DNA of 16,607 nt from Echinostoma caproni (GCA_900618425.1 UZAN01042630.1:30265-46871), one strand, 5' to 3'. Shown: positions 1 to 11,282, counted from the first letter of the stretch. A program made the numbers and translations. The notes: generated by a model from the letters alone, not told the origin.

Positions 1-1045
1 AGCAGGCTACGAGTTGAGTAGCAATTAGCGAATGGCCAGAAATTGGAAGATGTTATACCAACATAGATTGGAAGCAACGACTGGCATGAATGGCGTCAAC
101 TATGGCCACTCAATTGAGGTATATAAACTTTGAAGCGTTACTGTTTCAGTGCTGTTAGTAGTCCCGGTATTAGTGATGTTGTAAACAATAGTGATTTTGG
201 CACACAGCATGACGAAGTGGTTTATTGTGATCAGATGTTTTCACTTATTTCTATCTTAAGTTCTAACGATGAGCATTTGATAACCTTGCAAAACAGTTAT
301 CTCTCCGTTTTATCAGTTTAGGTAGCTAAGTTTCGGTGATTGTAGTGATAACTGTAGGTAATTTTGACTGTAAGAGAACCTAGTAACCGAAGCTTCAATG
401 AAATTCTCGCGGGGTTCCGTTGCCTAGTAGTGCGTATGCTGATCTCTTCTGAACACTCAGTAATCAAACAGTTGATATCATTAAACCTGAGGGACTTAAT
501 ACGATCACGCTCTTTCTATCTGCCCATAGTCTCTTTTTTCTTTAACTGTTTTTGTTATTCATGAAACGTTGCACCCCTTAGACCAAACGACGTTTAAACC
601 TACAATTTATTTAGCTGGTAGTATCATTCGGACCATACAGTCTTTCATTCCGGTTGTGCATTTTATATAATGAATACTCTGGTATCCATGGAACCTCAAT
701 CAGTTTTTATATAAAAAGTAACAAAAGTGCAGTCGACACAATGACAATATGGGCCCACATTTAAAATTTAGTCTGGTAGATTTTGTTCAAGATGGACAAA
801 ATATATCACTGCAATGTTGAATCTCAGTGAATGACTCGTGTGAGATCCTGATTGCTTCCAAAGACCACAGCCAAGTTTTGCGTTTCTGAGAACTTTCTTT
901 ATCCTAATACAACTTCACTGCTGGAATCGGTATGCATTCTGTACATTGGTTCTATTCAAAGCAAATATTCCAAATTATTTGACTAACGAATACGGTTTTG
1001 CTTGGGAAACAGAACTCAAAATCAACTCTGAGTCACCAGATTTGA
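1..1045. other. AT-rich DNA, no gene recognised
   Basis: Only short open frames occur on either strand (the longest about 60-66 codons). None has a recognisable motif, convincing splice signals or a compositional change. It reads as intergenic or intronic DNA. No repeat boundary, RNA gene or regulatory site could be supported here. Confidence 0.6.
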
Positions 1046-1180
1046 ATATGGGTGTGGTTTGTAGCTTAGGTTGCTGGTTTGTGCGTTGGACCAACACACT
1101 GACGATGTCACCTCGGCTGGTTATGAGATGTTTGCGATCTAAACGCCAAGCTCAGCGAACACAAGACCCCACAAATTGGA
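1046..1180 (+). repeat. possible old dispersed repeat (GC-richer patch)
   Basis: This patch is visibly richer in G and C than its surroundings and lies in a 90-codon plus-strand open frame (946-1218). The translated stretch around RLVMRCLRSKRQAQRTQ and the underlying DNA seem familiar as a dispersed trematode repeat, but that is recollection and not a search result. No terminal repeats or target-site duplication are visible. It could equally be a chance GC-rich island or a small exon. Confidence 0.22.
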
Positions 1181-1251
1181 GTCATTTCAATTACTCTATT
1201 TTCTCCTCACAAATTTGATTGACAACCCCGCTTCGAGCAGTAAAATAATTA

Positions 1252-1316
1252 AAAACGCAATTATTATCTGCTGCTGGAAATCGCAATCAGAAATTGCAAT
1301 TCAAAAATTGCGTTTT
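1252..1316. repeat. small inverted repeat / hairpin
   Basis: An 11-base perfect inverted repeat, aaaacgcaatt at 1252-1262 against aattgcgtttt at 1306-1316, encloses a second AT-rich palindrome (gaaattgcaattc, around 1290-1302). The DNA or a transcript could fold into a nested stem. No function is implied; it may be the core of a decayed foldback element. Confidence 0.5.
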
Positions 1317-3521
1317 CTTTCATTTGAGACAGGTGGATAAGGCGTCCTTTATGGCTGACTGAACCGTTGTAAACGGATAATCCATCAGAAAACTGCGCAC
1401 TTATCACAAAACAAATTTCAGTGCCAATCGAATTATGCTCACAACAAAGCAAACGAGAGAAGATCTCGGGTTGAATGTGGTTTGACAAACAGAATAATAG
1501 AAACGTTCCCCTTTTTCTGATCGTTGTGTGCTATTTTTCACGTAGGCAGCCGGAATGCAAATGTCTGTTTTTGCGCGGCCGTCTTGCAATCGATATTCTG
1601 TCTTTGTACTGGTTTCCAATTTTGAGCCAATTCCACCGAAACTAACGTCGTTTGCCGATTAAAAACACGAAAACCAATTGACAGCATTCATTAACTTCCT
1701 AATTAGTTCGTTTTGGCACGATGAGGATATAATGCATCAAAATCTTTCAATGGTCATTTTTGTATCTGAAAAGGATTCAATGTGATTTGTGTCTCGCTTT
1801 GTTTTCACCAGTAAACAGTAGGTCTTTATTGCAAGAGGCCCATGCTCGTAACTGCCAATAATTTCCGCATTTAATCGGTACGAAATTTTCTCACCACTCA
1901 AGCCTTTTTCACCCACCCAACTCACATTCTTGAGGAAATCGTGAGACGTAGAGTAGAAAATTTTTTCTACGCGTAGTGTTTTCATAAAACATAGAATTCA
2001 CACAGTAGGAAAACAGAACATCGATTGCGCAGTGTCTGCTTGAAACCAGCGGTATCACTTTTCCTGCTCCCTATAACCTAGGCCTATCGGATTTGATGAC
2101 TTTTAATTATGTAATGGGAGGGGCAATAACGACATCTTGTAGTGATTACCTTTCACAATCGCTTTATGAATATTTCTGGACGTTAGCAACTTCAGCGACC
2201 TGTGCATGAAAGATAAGGTGGTTGTGTTTCATGGGCCAAGCAGCCTTGTTATTCAAGAAGTTGAAATCTAAAGGAGCACTTACTAAGTTCCATAGAGTCG
2301 GTCTCAATGTCTACCACAAGCAACCTAGTGAACAGAGTAACACACGAATCTGCCGAAGTTTTTATTAAGTAGCGTCCGGTAAGTAATTCTAGGAAACAGC
2401 CCGATAAACCACACAAACAAGAACTCAAGTGGAACAGTGGAACTCTGCTGGTTGATGAACTACCTTTGGCACAGAACCAGTTGTGTTTTCCGCTGATGTG
2501 TAGATGGGTTGGGCCATTCGCTTAATATTTTGATTCTACAAAGAACTTGCTCTTTGGACGTGTGCGGAGTGGTGGAAAAATCAGTTTAAAAAGGGGGACA
2601 ACGTATTCACATGACAATTTACATGACAGATCTTCACAACTACGCGTTGGAGGACGATCTACTTATGGATACCTCGGTTTACTGATTCCAGGATCAACTT
2701 AATTTATGATGGCTCAATCGAGCGGAATAAGGTTTCAAGAATTAAAGGTTTCCAATGAATACCGGTTTGTAAAACCCCGAAACGGTAAATTCAAGTGAAA
2801 ATGTTTTGCATTTATCCGGGATTTATTTCTTCACAGTTCTATTATTACGATCGCCCTATTTTTTTGTATTAGTTTTACATAATTTGTTCACAAAACAAGC
2901 GTAAATGAACTTTAACGTTAATTGTAAACATCTGATTACAGAAATGGGCAAAAGATTAAACATGAACTGTTTGAGTAATACCCAGGAAGAAGTTTAAAAC
3001 AACCCAACGTAGCAACAATCTCGTGCTCATTTCTATATTATTATATATAAATGTATATATCGCAATTCAATGCCCATCAACACCAAAAGGATAATTAACA
3101 GTCCTAGTGGTTCATCCCTTGCTGCGAACATAAAGGGAAATTCTTCCACAAATCCCTCCTGGGTGCACATGTTAGAGGGAGATCGTGAATTCCATTGCGC
3201 AAGACTTTGTTGGTTGCTGGCAGTCTACTCCAAATTGATGTTGATTGCCTCCTTGGAGCTTTCAAAATGGGTTGAAATGTTTTGCCGATCGCCACTGACT
3301 GATTTTATTCTACGAGGTATCAACAGACTGCCCACTTGATTATTCTATTTAGTCTAGTGCTCAACCACGTATGGTGGTTTTCTAGAACTCGCTTGGATAA
3401 GCCTAAGATTGAGCGGACAATGCATTAGGTCTCACAAGGGCCGATGAATGAATGCACACAGCAAGAGGCTGCAGACCTGGGCTGTGCATTTCAAAAAGGC
3501 GTAGTTGGTTTGAATGTGATT
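1317..3521. other. AT-rich DNA, no gene recognised
   Basis: Only unremarkable open frames of 60-90 codons occur, for example 1404-1619 and 1737-1985 on the minus strand and 3070-3339 on the plus strand. None has recognisable domains. A low-complexity TA-rich tract lies at 3032-3060. No RNA gene, promoter or repeat boundary could be identified. Confidence 0.55.
3032..3060. repeat. TA-rich low-complexity tract
   Basis: A run of alternating T and A with few interruptions (ttatatataaatgtatatat). It is simple-sequence DNA of the kind common in AT-rich eukaryotic genomes. Confidence 0.6.
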
Positions 3522-3742
3522 ATCACTTTTCAAAAGAAAAACATATTGCAATACTGCACGATTTATGTCCAGGACGATTTCACTGCATCTCAACATACTA
3601 CGAAAAACACATTATTTATACACGGATTTAGCATGGCAATAAAAAAGAGTAAAACAAAACGCACCATGTAGAGATGCAATGAGATCGTCCTGGACATAAA
3701 TCAAGCACAATTGCAATATGGTCTTTTCTTTTGAAATTGATC
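3522..3742. mobile_element. foldback / MITE-like element with long inverted arms
   Basis: The left arm (3522-3591) and right arm (3671-3742) are imperfect reverse complements along about 70 nt. The inner core is perfect for 19 bases: gatttatgtccaggacgat at 3560-3578 against its reverse complement at 3684-3702. Other matching blocks are a catattgcaat-type segment, a tttcaaaag-type outer end and a gcatctc inner end. The arms enclose a spacer of about 79 nt with no coding potential. This is the architecture of a non-autonomous foldback or MITE element, or of an inverted duplication. Short TGAT-like words flank both sides, but a target-site duplication is not convincing. The right arm runs straight into the PLE-like fragment that follows. 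Arm divergence of roughly 15-20 per cent with small indels suggests an old insertion. Confidence 0.75.
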
Positions 3743-4325
3743 TCGGAAAATGCTCGCTTCAGTTTTCTCAAAACACGTCTCCCGAAAACAGCTATCCGGT
3801 TTCATGACAACCTAGTCAAGTTGAAGTGCAAGATTGTAGTGATTCCAGTCCTTATCGGTTTCCTCGAGCAATGTGTGGCATGCAACGGTTATCCCGTTTC
3901 ATTTTGCGAACGTTTGCGATCCAATACTGTGTTCCTTCAGTGGAAATTTACGCGGAATGACGCTGTGTCAGATTCATCGTGCCAAAGAAAAACTTTTAGC
4001 GTTAAAATCACTTTTACTGATCAAGTGGCCATTTTGGACGACATGAACCTTTTTTTGCCGAATCAAATATGGCAACCTCTGTGCTGATGCTGTCCGGAAA
4101 ATAAGATTGTGTACGATAACAAAATCTCTCCTGCATAGACTAGCGGAAAATGTATTCCCGAAGCAACCGGAGAAATTAGTTAAGAATCTGTCATCGGTCG
4201 AACTGAATGAGCCCCAACTGCAGGCATTTTTGTGGGACCTTCGCTTTTGTGTTGAGCCTAAGAAAATCAACAGCATTGAATCACAGGCTAAGTTCGAATA
4301 TTTTTTTGAACCGGTAATTTTATTG
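3731..4325 (+). pseudogene. decayed Penelope-like retroelement, N-terminal RT-region fragment
   Basis: Two plus-strand reading frames join into one protein-like stretch. The first (3731-4087) contains FLEQC about two-fifths of the way along, then PVSFCERL. The second (4107-4334) contains EKLVKNLSSVELNEPQLQAF, then RFCVEPKK and an acidic/aromatic FEYFFE. In Penelope-like elements the segment just before the RT fingers has an 'NLSS.xL' motif, an LxxGLxFC-type motif and a following FE helix, preceded by a basic helical region with FL.xC. Order and spacing agree here. No RT catalytic motif follows, so only the N-terminal part survives, and the frame changes between 4087 and 4107. PLE assignment is from remembered family motifs. 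Alternatives are another retroelement family or a domesticated derivative. The foldback element abuts its left end. Confidence 0.45.
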
Positions 4326-4334
4326 TGTGTGTGA

Positions 4335-7300
4335 AAAACAAACCTCAGTGGGAACCAGTACTTTCAGTAGGAACCGTTTGTATTAGGCTATTGTGGTGAC
4401 TCTGAAAAATTCATTTGTTTTCAGCTTGACCTATTTATTACGTCGTTAACATATGAGCTTTCAGTTTCGGTAAAATGATTAAGAAATACTTGACTTTTCC
4501 GAGGAGAACAAAAAAATTAGACAACAAATTTAGACAATGCGGTTGATAATCTCAATACTAAAAAACTACGTATCCGCATCTTTAATCCGTGGTACCGATG
4601 AATAGTTGTGTGAGATAGTCCATTATTACTGGTAATGGCAAGTTGCACGACTTCAACTCTACCTATAAATTTCAGTTAGTTGCTTGAATTTTTAAGTATA
4701 TGAATGACCTTGTCGGTTTCAATTGATTGGTTCAAACTTACCGAACATAGTTCTCCCATGTAATACTCGGAACATTGAATGTCGCATCCGATTGAAGGAA
4801 ATTGCTGAAAGCTGGTTTGCATACATCTATTTTGTTATATTTTGATTGGTAATAGAGAATACTTGAAGTTGCGGTTAAACAAGTGCCGTACCAAACGAAA
4901 CATGCATTTCGATCACTGATCAGCCCAACTGCAGAAGTTTTATCTCTCGATGAAATATTGGCTGTCAGACTGAATACTTCTGCGTGGGGTTCATTATCCA
5001 ACACACGCAGAACGCCACAACCTATTGTACAGCACCACGTTTACAACTGTTGCTCCTTTTGGTCGATAATTGTCACTTGATTTGCCCTGTATAGTGTAAA
5101 TGAAGCGTAAACTGAAAAGGTAGGAAGCAATGGACAGCTGTTTCAACCCACGCAACTTTGTATCAATCTAAGGAACTTATAGGTAGAACGACAGCATACT
5201 ACCAAATCAATCGCAGGGCAGCTGCTAAGATCGTATCATATTTCCCTTATTCACGATAAAGCACAGCTCACCTTTGAAAGCTTGTTTGGAGACATCGCGC
5301 ATAGCGCATCTCGGTATACTAGGAAAAGAAGTTTTTCGTCGATGAATAAATGCATGAATAGATTGTTACTAAACTCTTTCATTGTAATGATTAGTAGTTT
5401 TGTAAGTTTGCCCTCAGTTTGAATAGCCACGTACGTATTTCTTTCCAGTTGGGCGTATCTAGAGTAAGTATAAACAACGGCCCATTCATCATCAAACGTA
5501 TAAATTCTTCAAAATGGAAATGGGAAACGATATTAGCTTTCAAGGTTAATTTGTGGTTAATGGATAAAGTCAATTGATTGACTGAATTCCAATGAATTAA
5601 TTGCACGATTGAAGCCAAGACCACTGAAGCGCCACAACAGTAGCACTCCAAACAAGATTCCTTTCCTGACCGCAAGTTATCCGTTCACTTCACTAGACAA
5701 AAACCCTCAAATAAATCATTGCTATGTGCCAAAACAAGCTGCACGGTTTAAAAGTACCATTATTTAACGCAGTTGTCGATTACCGATTGCTTGGGAACGA
5801 TCGTCCGATGTGAATCATATTTCAATCCACTTAGATCACAGAGAAACTTAATTTAACGAAGAAGCATCAACAGATAGATGAATGGGTTGAGGGTGGTTTC
5901 TGTTATTCCACCAATCAAAATACGGAATTTTTCGAATTGCTAAAGTGATTCAAATTGAATGAGAACATTCGGAATCAAACGATGTATTCTGACAATATAC
6001 CTTCAAGAAATATTTACATAGGCCGGCGGTTTTTTGTTTGTGTTAAAGCTGTTCGTATAACCGCGGTTGATCTTTGGGACGGAAATTGTTCTCATATACG
6101 GATTTCTGTATCAACCAAATTGTTACAAACTAATCTAGATATTTAGGAGGCTAAAGTAACAACTTTCTACTAATATATTGATACACTGGTTAGTCAAAGC
6201 TTCTAATGATTTGTTCTCTAACCAGACGATCCATTGTCTTTGTGAATTAGACATGTCATTGAGAAGATAAGCCCTCAGTTATCATCCACATAAAACAGCC
6301 CACCGCGGTTAAATAATTGGAACAGAAGTTTTATTCCAGTGCAATGGTTTCGACAGTGTTTAGAATTTTGTTACAATAATCACACTAATGACAACCCAGA
6401 ACACATGTATTTATTACAATTTTGTGCATAAACCACACTGAACTTATAGCGACAGTAGTTGTTTTGAGGAATAAATGTGGTCGACTTCAAATTTCAAACG
6501 GAAATAGGTTTATCTGTGTCAGATGAAAATTTCGTTCAAACATGGTCAAAATGCACCCAGTGTGTTAAAACACTTCAGATTATTTTCGGTATAACTCCGA
6601 AAGCATTTGTTGCAAATGAGCTTCTGTGTCCCCTCCAACAATTGGTTCAATTTGAGCACTTCGGATCTGTTAACTAGAAAGAAGTTAAAACAAACCGCCC
6701 TTAATTTATCGCACGAAGATATTCATGAGAAAAATCAGCTGGCATACATGTGGTCACTTGGGGGACGCATGTCAGGTGAATCCCAATCATGTTTTTATCA
6801 GATCAGTAACCTAGTTGGAATTGGAATTGAAGCTTCTTGTGAATCGTTGGGTATCATCTGATCACGCGTCTTTGTTTACGCGTGTAACCTCAAATATTGT
6901 CAAAGTTACTAGGGCTCTCGGTGTTTTTCCAGCTCATATTTTTTTCATCTCTACGAAATGAAGAAATTTGTATTGAAACTAATTTGTTTCACTAACAATT
7001 TACACATTTATGTGTTTTACGTTTGGATCCCAAGGTAGGAATGCCCGAAGATATTGTAAGGTTAGTTGAATGCAGTTTATTTGTGATAAAACTTTTCATA
7101 TGAATAGCACCGGTCTATTTTGTATTGTTGTTTTAGCTGTTTTGGCTTGTTTAACTGCTTTTTCTAATTCTTTTTCTAGCAAATGCTACACACTAACCTT
7201 TTTGGAATTATGTACTTATTCACTTTCTGTTCTGTGCACCTAGCAGGATAAACATTGCGCTGCAAGACGAAAACACTTCATACTAATGGATTGTGGAAAA

Positions 7301-7380
7301 AGCTGAGTCATTTCACTATATTACACCGTGACAGATCATACAGGTCATCGAAGAATTTTGCAGTGCTACGGAAGAACAAT
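4335..7380. other. AT-rich DNA, mostly featureless
   Basis: No secure gene was found in this 3 kb. It contains one speculative minus-strand exon-like stretch near 4742-5004, described separately. It also contains a region at 6477-6861 where two plus-strand frames overlap without a recognisable domain. A short perfect 7-base inverted repeat, cacgcgt/acgcgtg, sits at 6863-6884. No RNA gene, tandem array or mobile-element boundary could be supported. Confidence 0.5.
4742..5004 (-). other. speculative exon-like stretch (GPCR TM4/ECL2-like?)
   Basis: A minus-strand open frame of about 88 codons ends at a consensus splice donor (cg|gtaagt, intron beginning at 4741). The translation contains a Trp in a hydrophobic run, VWYGTCLTATSSILYYQ, followed 24 residues after the Trp by a Cys in DVCKPAFSN. 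That spacing is compatible with TM4 and the disulfide Cys of extracellular loop 2 in class A GPCRs. The usual TM4 proline is absent and the upstream half does not look like a receptor. A gtaagt word is expected by chance several times in a window this size. A chance open frame in AT-rich DNA is the main alternative. Confidence 0.18.
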
Positions 7381-7412
7381 CAGATAGATAGACAGATACA
7401 TAGATAGATAAA
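7381..7412. repeat. imperfect TAGA microsatellite
   Basis: About eight tandem tetranucleotide units, cagatagatagacagataca and onward, made of TAGA with CAGA, TACA and TAAA variants. It is a simple-sequence repeat with no associated gene visible. Confidence 0.85.
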
Positions 7413-7573
7413 AAGGGCGAAATTATTCCTTTCTAAAGCTGTATTGTATGAGGTATCTGTTGTGTTTCATGGAGAGTGTCAATAACAACCCACGACCAAG
7501 ATAGGACGGTTACTTTCAGCAGAAACAAAAAGCAGCCAATCGATTTGTCATTCGATTAGTTTTCGCCACCTAC

Positions 7574-7798
7574 CTCAGCTAATCACATTTAGAAAGAATG
7601 ATGGGAGCGGTGGACCGAGTGGAACATTTGATGCAGTGATGGAAAACGTGCAATAAACCATTTTCGACTTCACAAAAGTACACATCGATGCTTAGAAGAC
7701 AGTGTATGAATCCACATGGAGTTTGCATACCAGTTAGAGAAATGATGAATATTGCGCTTGCGAAGATCATCAAATTACTAGTACTGTTAGTTTTATTC
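7574..7798 (-). other. speculative exon or exon relic (GPCR TM2-TM3-like?)
   Basis: On the minus strand a good 3' splice site (ttatttgtgcattcacag followed by G at 7798) opens a frame that runs to a TAG at 7579-7581. Five bases further on is a donor-like gag|gtaggt. The translation starts NKTNSTSNLMIFASAIF and continues through TGMQTPCGF, with a Cys (YFCEV) and then LHVFHHC and IILS. This lines up loosely with intracellular loop 1, TM2 (N-L-x-I...A-I), the TM3 cysteine and the end of TM3. Key receptor residues are missing: the TM2 Asp is Ile and the DRY region is replaced by KCD plus a stop. If related at all it is a dead copy. Chance resemblance in AT-rich DNA remains likely. Confidence 0.22.
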
Positions 7799-9907
7799 CT
7801 GTGAATGCACAAATAACAAATAAAAACAGTGTACGAGAGAGTCACTTTTAGTAGTTCCCCAAATATCTAGGTCTGAGAAAAACAACAACTGTTAACCCTG
7901 CAACGAAGGGGGGATGAAATACGTACATGTCTGCATTCTCACGTATTTAGCTTTGACCACAAAATGATTTCTAATAAAAACCCGGCCCGATAACCATACG
8001 TTCGATTAAAAGAGTTCAAGAAGACCTTCCTGTGTACCTGAACACCGATGAAACTAAAACCACGACAAACAAAGGGGCTTCAAAATCGAAGAACAATAGC
8101 TGAACTGCTGAAATGAGCTGGGTCTCAATGGGAATCCCAAATTGTTGAGATCAAACAATTTCACCTCAAACTGGAGAACTAGGGTTACTCCGGGTGCAGT
8201 TACACAACAATTCCAAAGTGTTCTTTTATTCGGTTTTTAAATCAGGCCGTGAAGTAACCGTATTCGTGGTAGTTCATGAAGTAAATAAAATAAACGAATA
8301 GCGTTTATTCACGAAGTATTCAAGGCTGACCTTCTAAACACTTCGACGTGTTAACGTAGTGATTGGGAAGACTAGTTATTCATTCATACAAATCGTTGTC
8401 ACAGGCATTATCGATTTCATGTATAGTTCAAGTTTGACCGGGGATGTTCCAAGAAAGATAAAAATAACCTAGAACAGACCCGGAATAACCAATGCAAACT
8501 AACAGCTAAGGCCCTTAAAACAGGAAAAACAAACCATCAAATGTAGACTTCCGGACCCCAAAACTGTTCTTTAACGGAAAATATCGTTACCGGGATCACT
8601 CCATCCTTCGTAATCCCTCCTGCAACCAATGGACCCGACCCAAAATACCTTTTGCCTAAAGGTTCACAAACTCGCGTATAAAGTAGTCGGCTTCATATAA
8701 CATAAGGTATGTAATGAATTTCCGCTTCTCCAACAACTGCGGTATCACCAAATTCATTTGCTAAGGGTTTCTTTTACAATTAATTTGCGTTGGAACTGCG
8801 GTGCATTTTGTTGATTATTAAATAATGATATTGAAAAGAGGCTTACCAGGCAACTGGTAGGAGAATCGCGCTTCACACTATTCACTCGTCAATGCCAATA
8901 TGAGAATATTTTTTGCTTTTCAGCGATGTGAGTCAAAATCGGCGTCCCCGTGTTTATGCGCGATCACCGATTGAGACCGTCATTTAAGCCTGAGGTTCAT
9001 AGTGGCACTGTAATCGCAACACAATTACTAAATAATTGAAGTGTGATATGTGTTACTTATCATAAACAGAACTGTGCACGGCATTTCACATTTCGTGTAA
9101 TCACTATGAGAAGCCATTAAAGATGATGAAAACAACAACTTGTAAGCATTTTCTATAAGGAAACGCTGACTTTATTTTGTATTCAAGATCACTGAGCTGT
9201 GCCGAAAAACGCAACATCTTGACTATGGGTGAACCGGTTGAAATCCGCATTCATGATCTATATTGTTTCTCCAAACTTGCCCGCTCCCCCTGCTAATAGA
9301 TTGTTACCTGTATAGCTCTGTCTCAGAGAGCATTTTTCGGCCCTCTTAATACTATCCGAAAAACATACTGTTTGCAGGTCTAAAGACGTATTGTACATGG
9401 AAATTAAATTTTAAAAAATAGTAATTTCACACTGACCCTGGATTTCCAAATTCTTTTATTTTGGCAAATCATCGAATGAGTAGCACTGGTGTTTGAATTG
9501 TGGCAAGGTAAGTTGCCTCGATTGGATTCTGAGCAACCGCAGGAGGCCGCCCATGTCGCGGTATGATTTACGTTCTCCGGGTTAGGTTATGAGCCCCCAT
9601 TGCCAAATAAGATCGTTTTTTACATGTGACCACCAACCGAACTTCTGGTGGTTAATAGAATCCACACATCAGCAGGTGAGCTGTCCGCTCTGACAGATGT
9701 TTTGCAGAAACAACAGAAATCAACAAAAGTGAAATTCAGGGTTGAATTGATTGTTCTAATTGTGCAGTTTTGGCAGATAATCGAGTGATCTTCTAGATCA
9801 GCCGGTAGATAGCAAAGTCTTACAACTAACCAGGTTTCTTACTAATGATAGACTCTATTCCTGACAACAATGCTGAAATGTAATATTTGATCACCTGGCA
9901 CAGTGAA

Positions 9908-10177
9908 TCAGATCACACATGAAAGCACACCAGTAAGATGTCGTCTTTTAGATAATAACGAGAATGCGTGAATCATAAAACCACCACTTGAAAATAAATC
10001 GATACGGCGCACGAATAGAACCAAAGTCCACTGAGTATCGATCGGAGCGAGCCAAATATAAGGTGAGTTCGAAATCACTGCGATCAAGATGATGAATGTG
10101 TGCATTGAGCATTTATTGGTTCGGATTTCATAAATTCTCCTGGCCTTTCTATCATTCCTACGGTCCTTTGATTTCAT
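9908..10177 (-). other. speculative ORF with two hydrophobic helices (GPCR TM6-TM7-like?)
   Basis: An 89-codon minus-strand frame begins with a strongly basic segment (MKSKDRRNDRKARRIYEIR). A hydrophobic helix ending FIILIAVISNSPYIW follows, then a short loop, and then a second helix-like segment ending HAFSLLSKRRHL before a stop. The order basic loop, helix with SPY, loop, helix, basic tail recalls intracellular loop 3, TM6, TM7 and the C-tail of a class A receptor. However, the TM6 Cys/Trp and the TM7 NPxxY motif are absent. It lies upstream, in minus-strand order, of the TM2-TM3-like stretch, so the two cannot belong to one receptor in the normal order. A chance AT-rich hydrophobic frame is quite possible. 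Confidence 0.18.
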
Positions 10178-11240
10178 TCATCATTGGAAATTGATGCAAA
10201 CAAAATGGTGATTTAGTGTCAATCAAAAAGTCATTCATTTCTCTGCATGATGCAGTCATATTTTCATCGACATTTTAAAGAAGAAATGCATGAAGAAGTT
10301 ATTTTTATGAGCAGACGTAGCTCAAGAGCTCTCGAAGACCTTTGCATACCATAAGGCGGACAACTGTGATTGGACATGAAGACTTGATACTGTTGGAATG
10401 GAACACGTCAGGTAATACACATTTGGTCAATACTGTAAGTACCTGTACATGAGAAATATCTTTCTCGCATGATTCATTTGCAGTGCTTCTTTTCTGTGTC
10501 CTGACGGAGACTTCTAACACCGATTTACGGGCTAGGAGACCGAACAGTTGGTTCCGAGGTGCTCTCTCAACACATATCACGTTAGGCTGATAAACGAAGA
10601 AATTTTATACGCGGTGCCTAGGTAAAGTTGTTTCATTTGGGCTAGTTGCTAAATGAGCCCGAACACAACCTGTGGACGATATTCCATCTTTCAGTTTCAT
10701 TTTTACGTTTACGACAGACGGAAAGTTTTTAGTCTCATTGACACAATTGTGACATCCTGATTGACATTATTTACCCCATGATGCCTGATTAATTGCCTTT
10801 TATAGGAATAACCCGGCGATTAAACGTTGTCGATTAGTTATTTGCTCTCAAAAGGGACACCTAAAGATTGTGATTTTGAGCTAGAACTTTCCAGACTACC
10901 ATGCTCATTATTAAGATCTATACTTTTCCAAATTTTACACTATTGACATTGTTTTCAAATCAGCAAGGAGAATTGTTCCAATGGGTGTGTTTATCTCTTC
11001 CCATCAATGCTCCCCAACCTTTTTCTTTGACGTATGTACTCCAGGAATGCGACTGATTTAGCACTGGTATTTTTTCCGTTTTTGAACAACAGCCTCGGTG
11101 TGCTCAGTAATAGAGAAAGGAGTATTTGAACTATCAACGATTTGCTCCCAATTCTTGTGCGAAGTTTCATCGGTTCCTCTTTTTCTCAACATTTCTAGAC
11201 ATGCTAATCAAACAAGCACTTCGGACCATAAAAATATTAG

Positions 11241-11282
11241 TTTTTTTACTTTTACAAAATAAAGTTTTGTGTTGTAAAAAAT
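11241..11282. repeat. AT-rich imperfect hairpin
   Basis: A T-rich arm (tttttttacttttacaaaa) and an A-rich arm (ttttgtgttgtaaaaaa) are imperfect reverse complements separated by about four bases. It is likely simple secondary structure in AT-rich DNA and may be a relic of a small foldback element. Confidence 0.45.

Noticed and set aside
3974..4276. 100-codon minus-strand frame
   Set aside because: It is antisense to the PLE-like fragment, which has motif support on the plus strand.
10305..10580. 91-codon minus-strand frame with an internal cag|gtactt donor-like site, considered as an ICL3 exon
   Set aside because: No transmembrane segment or motif; the donor-like site alone is not evidence enough.
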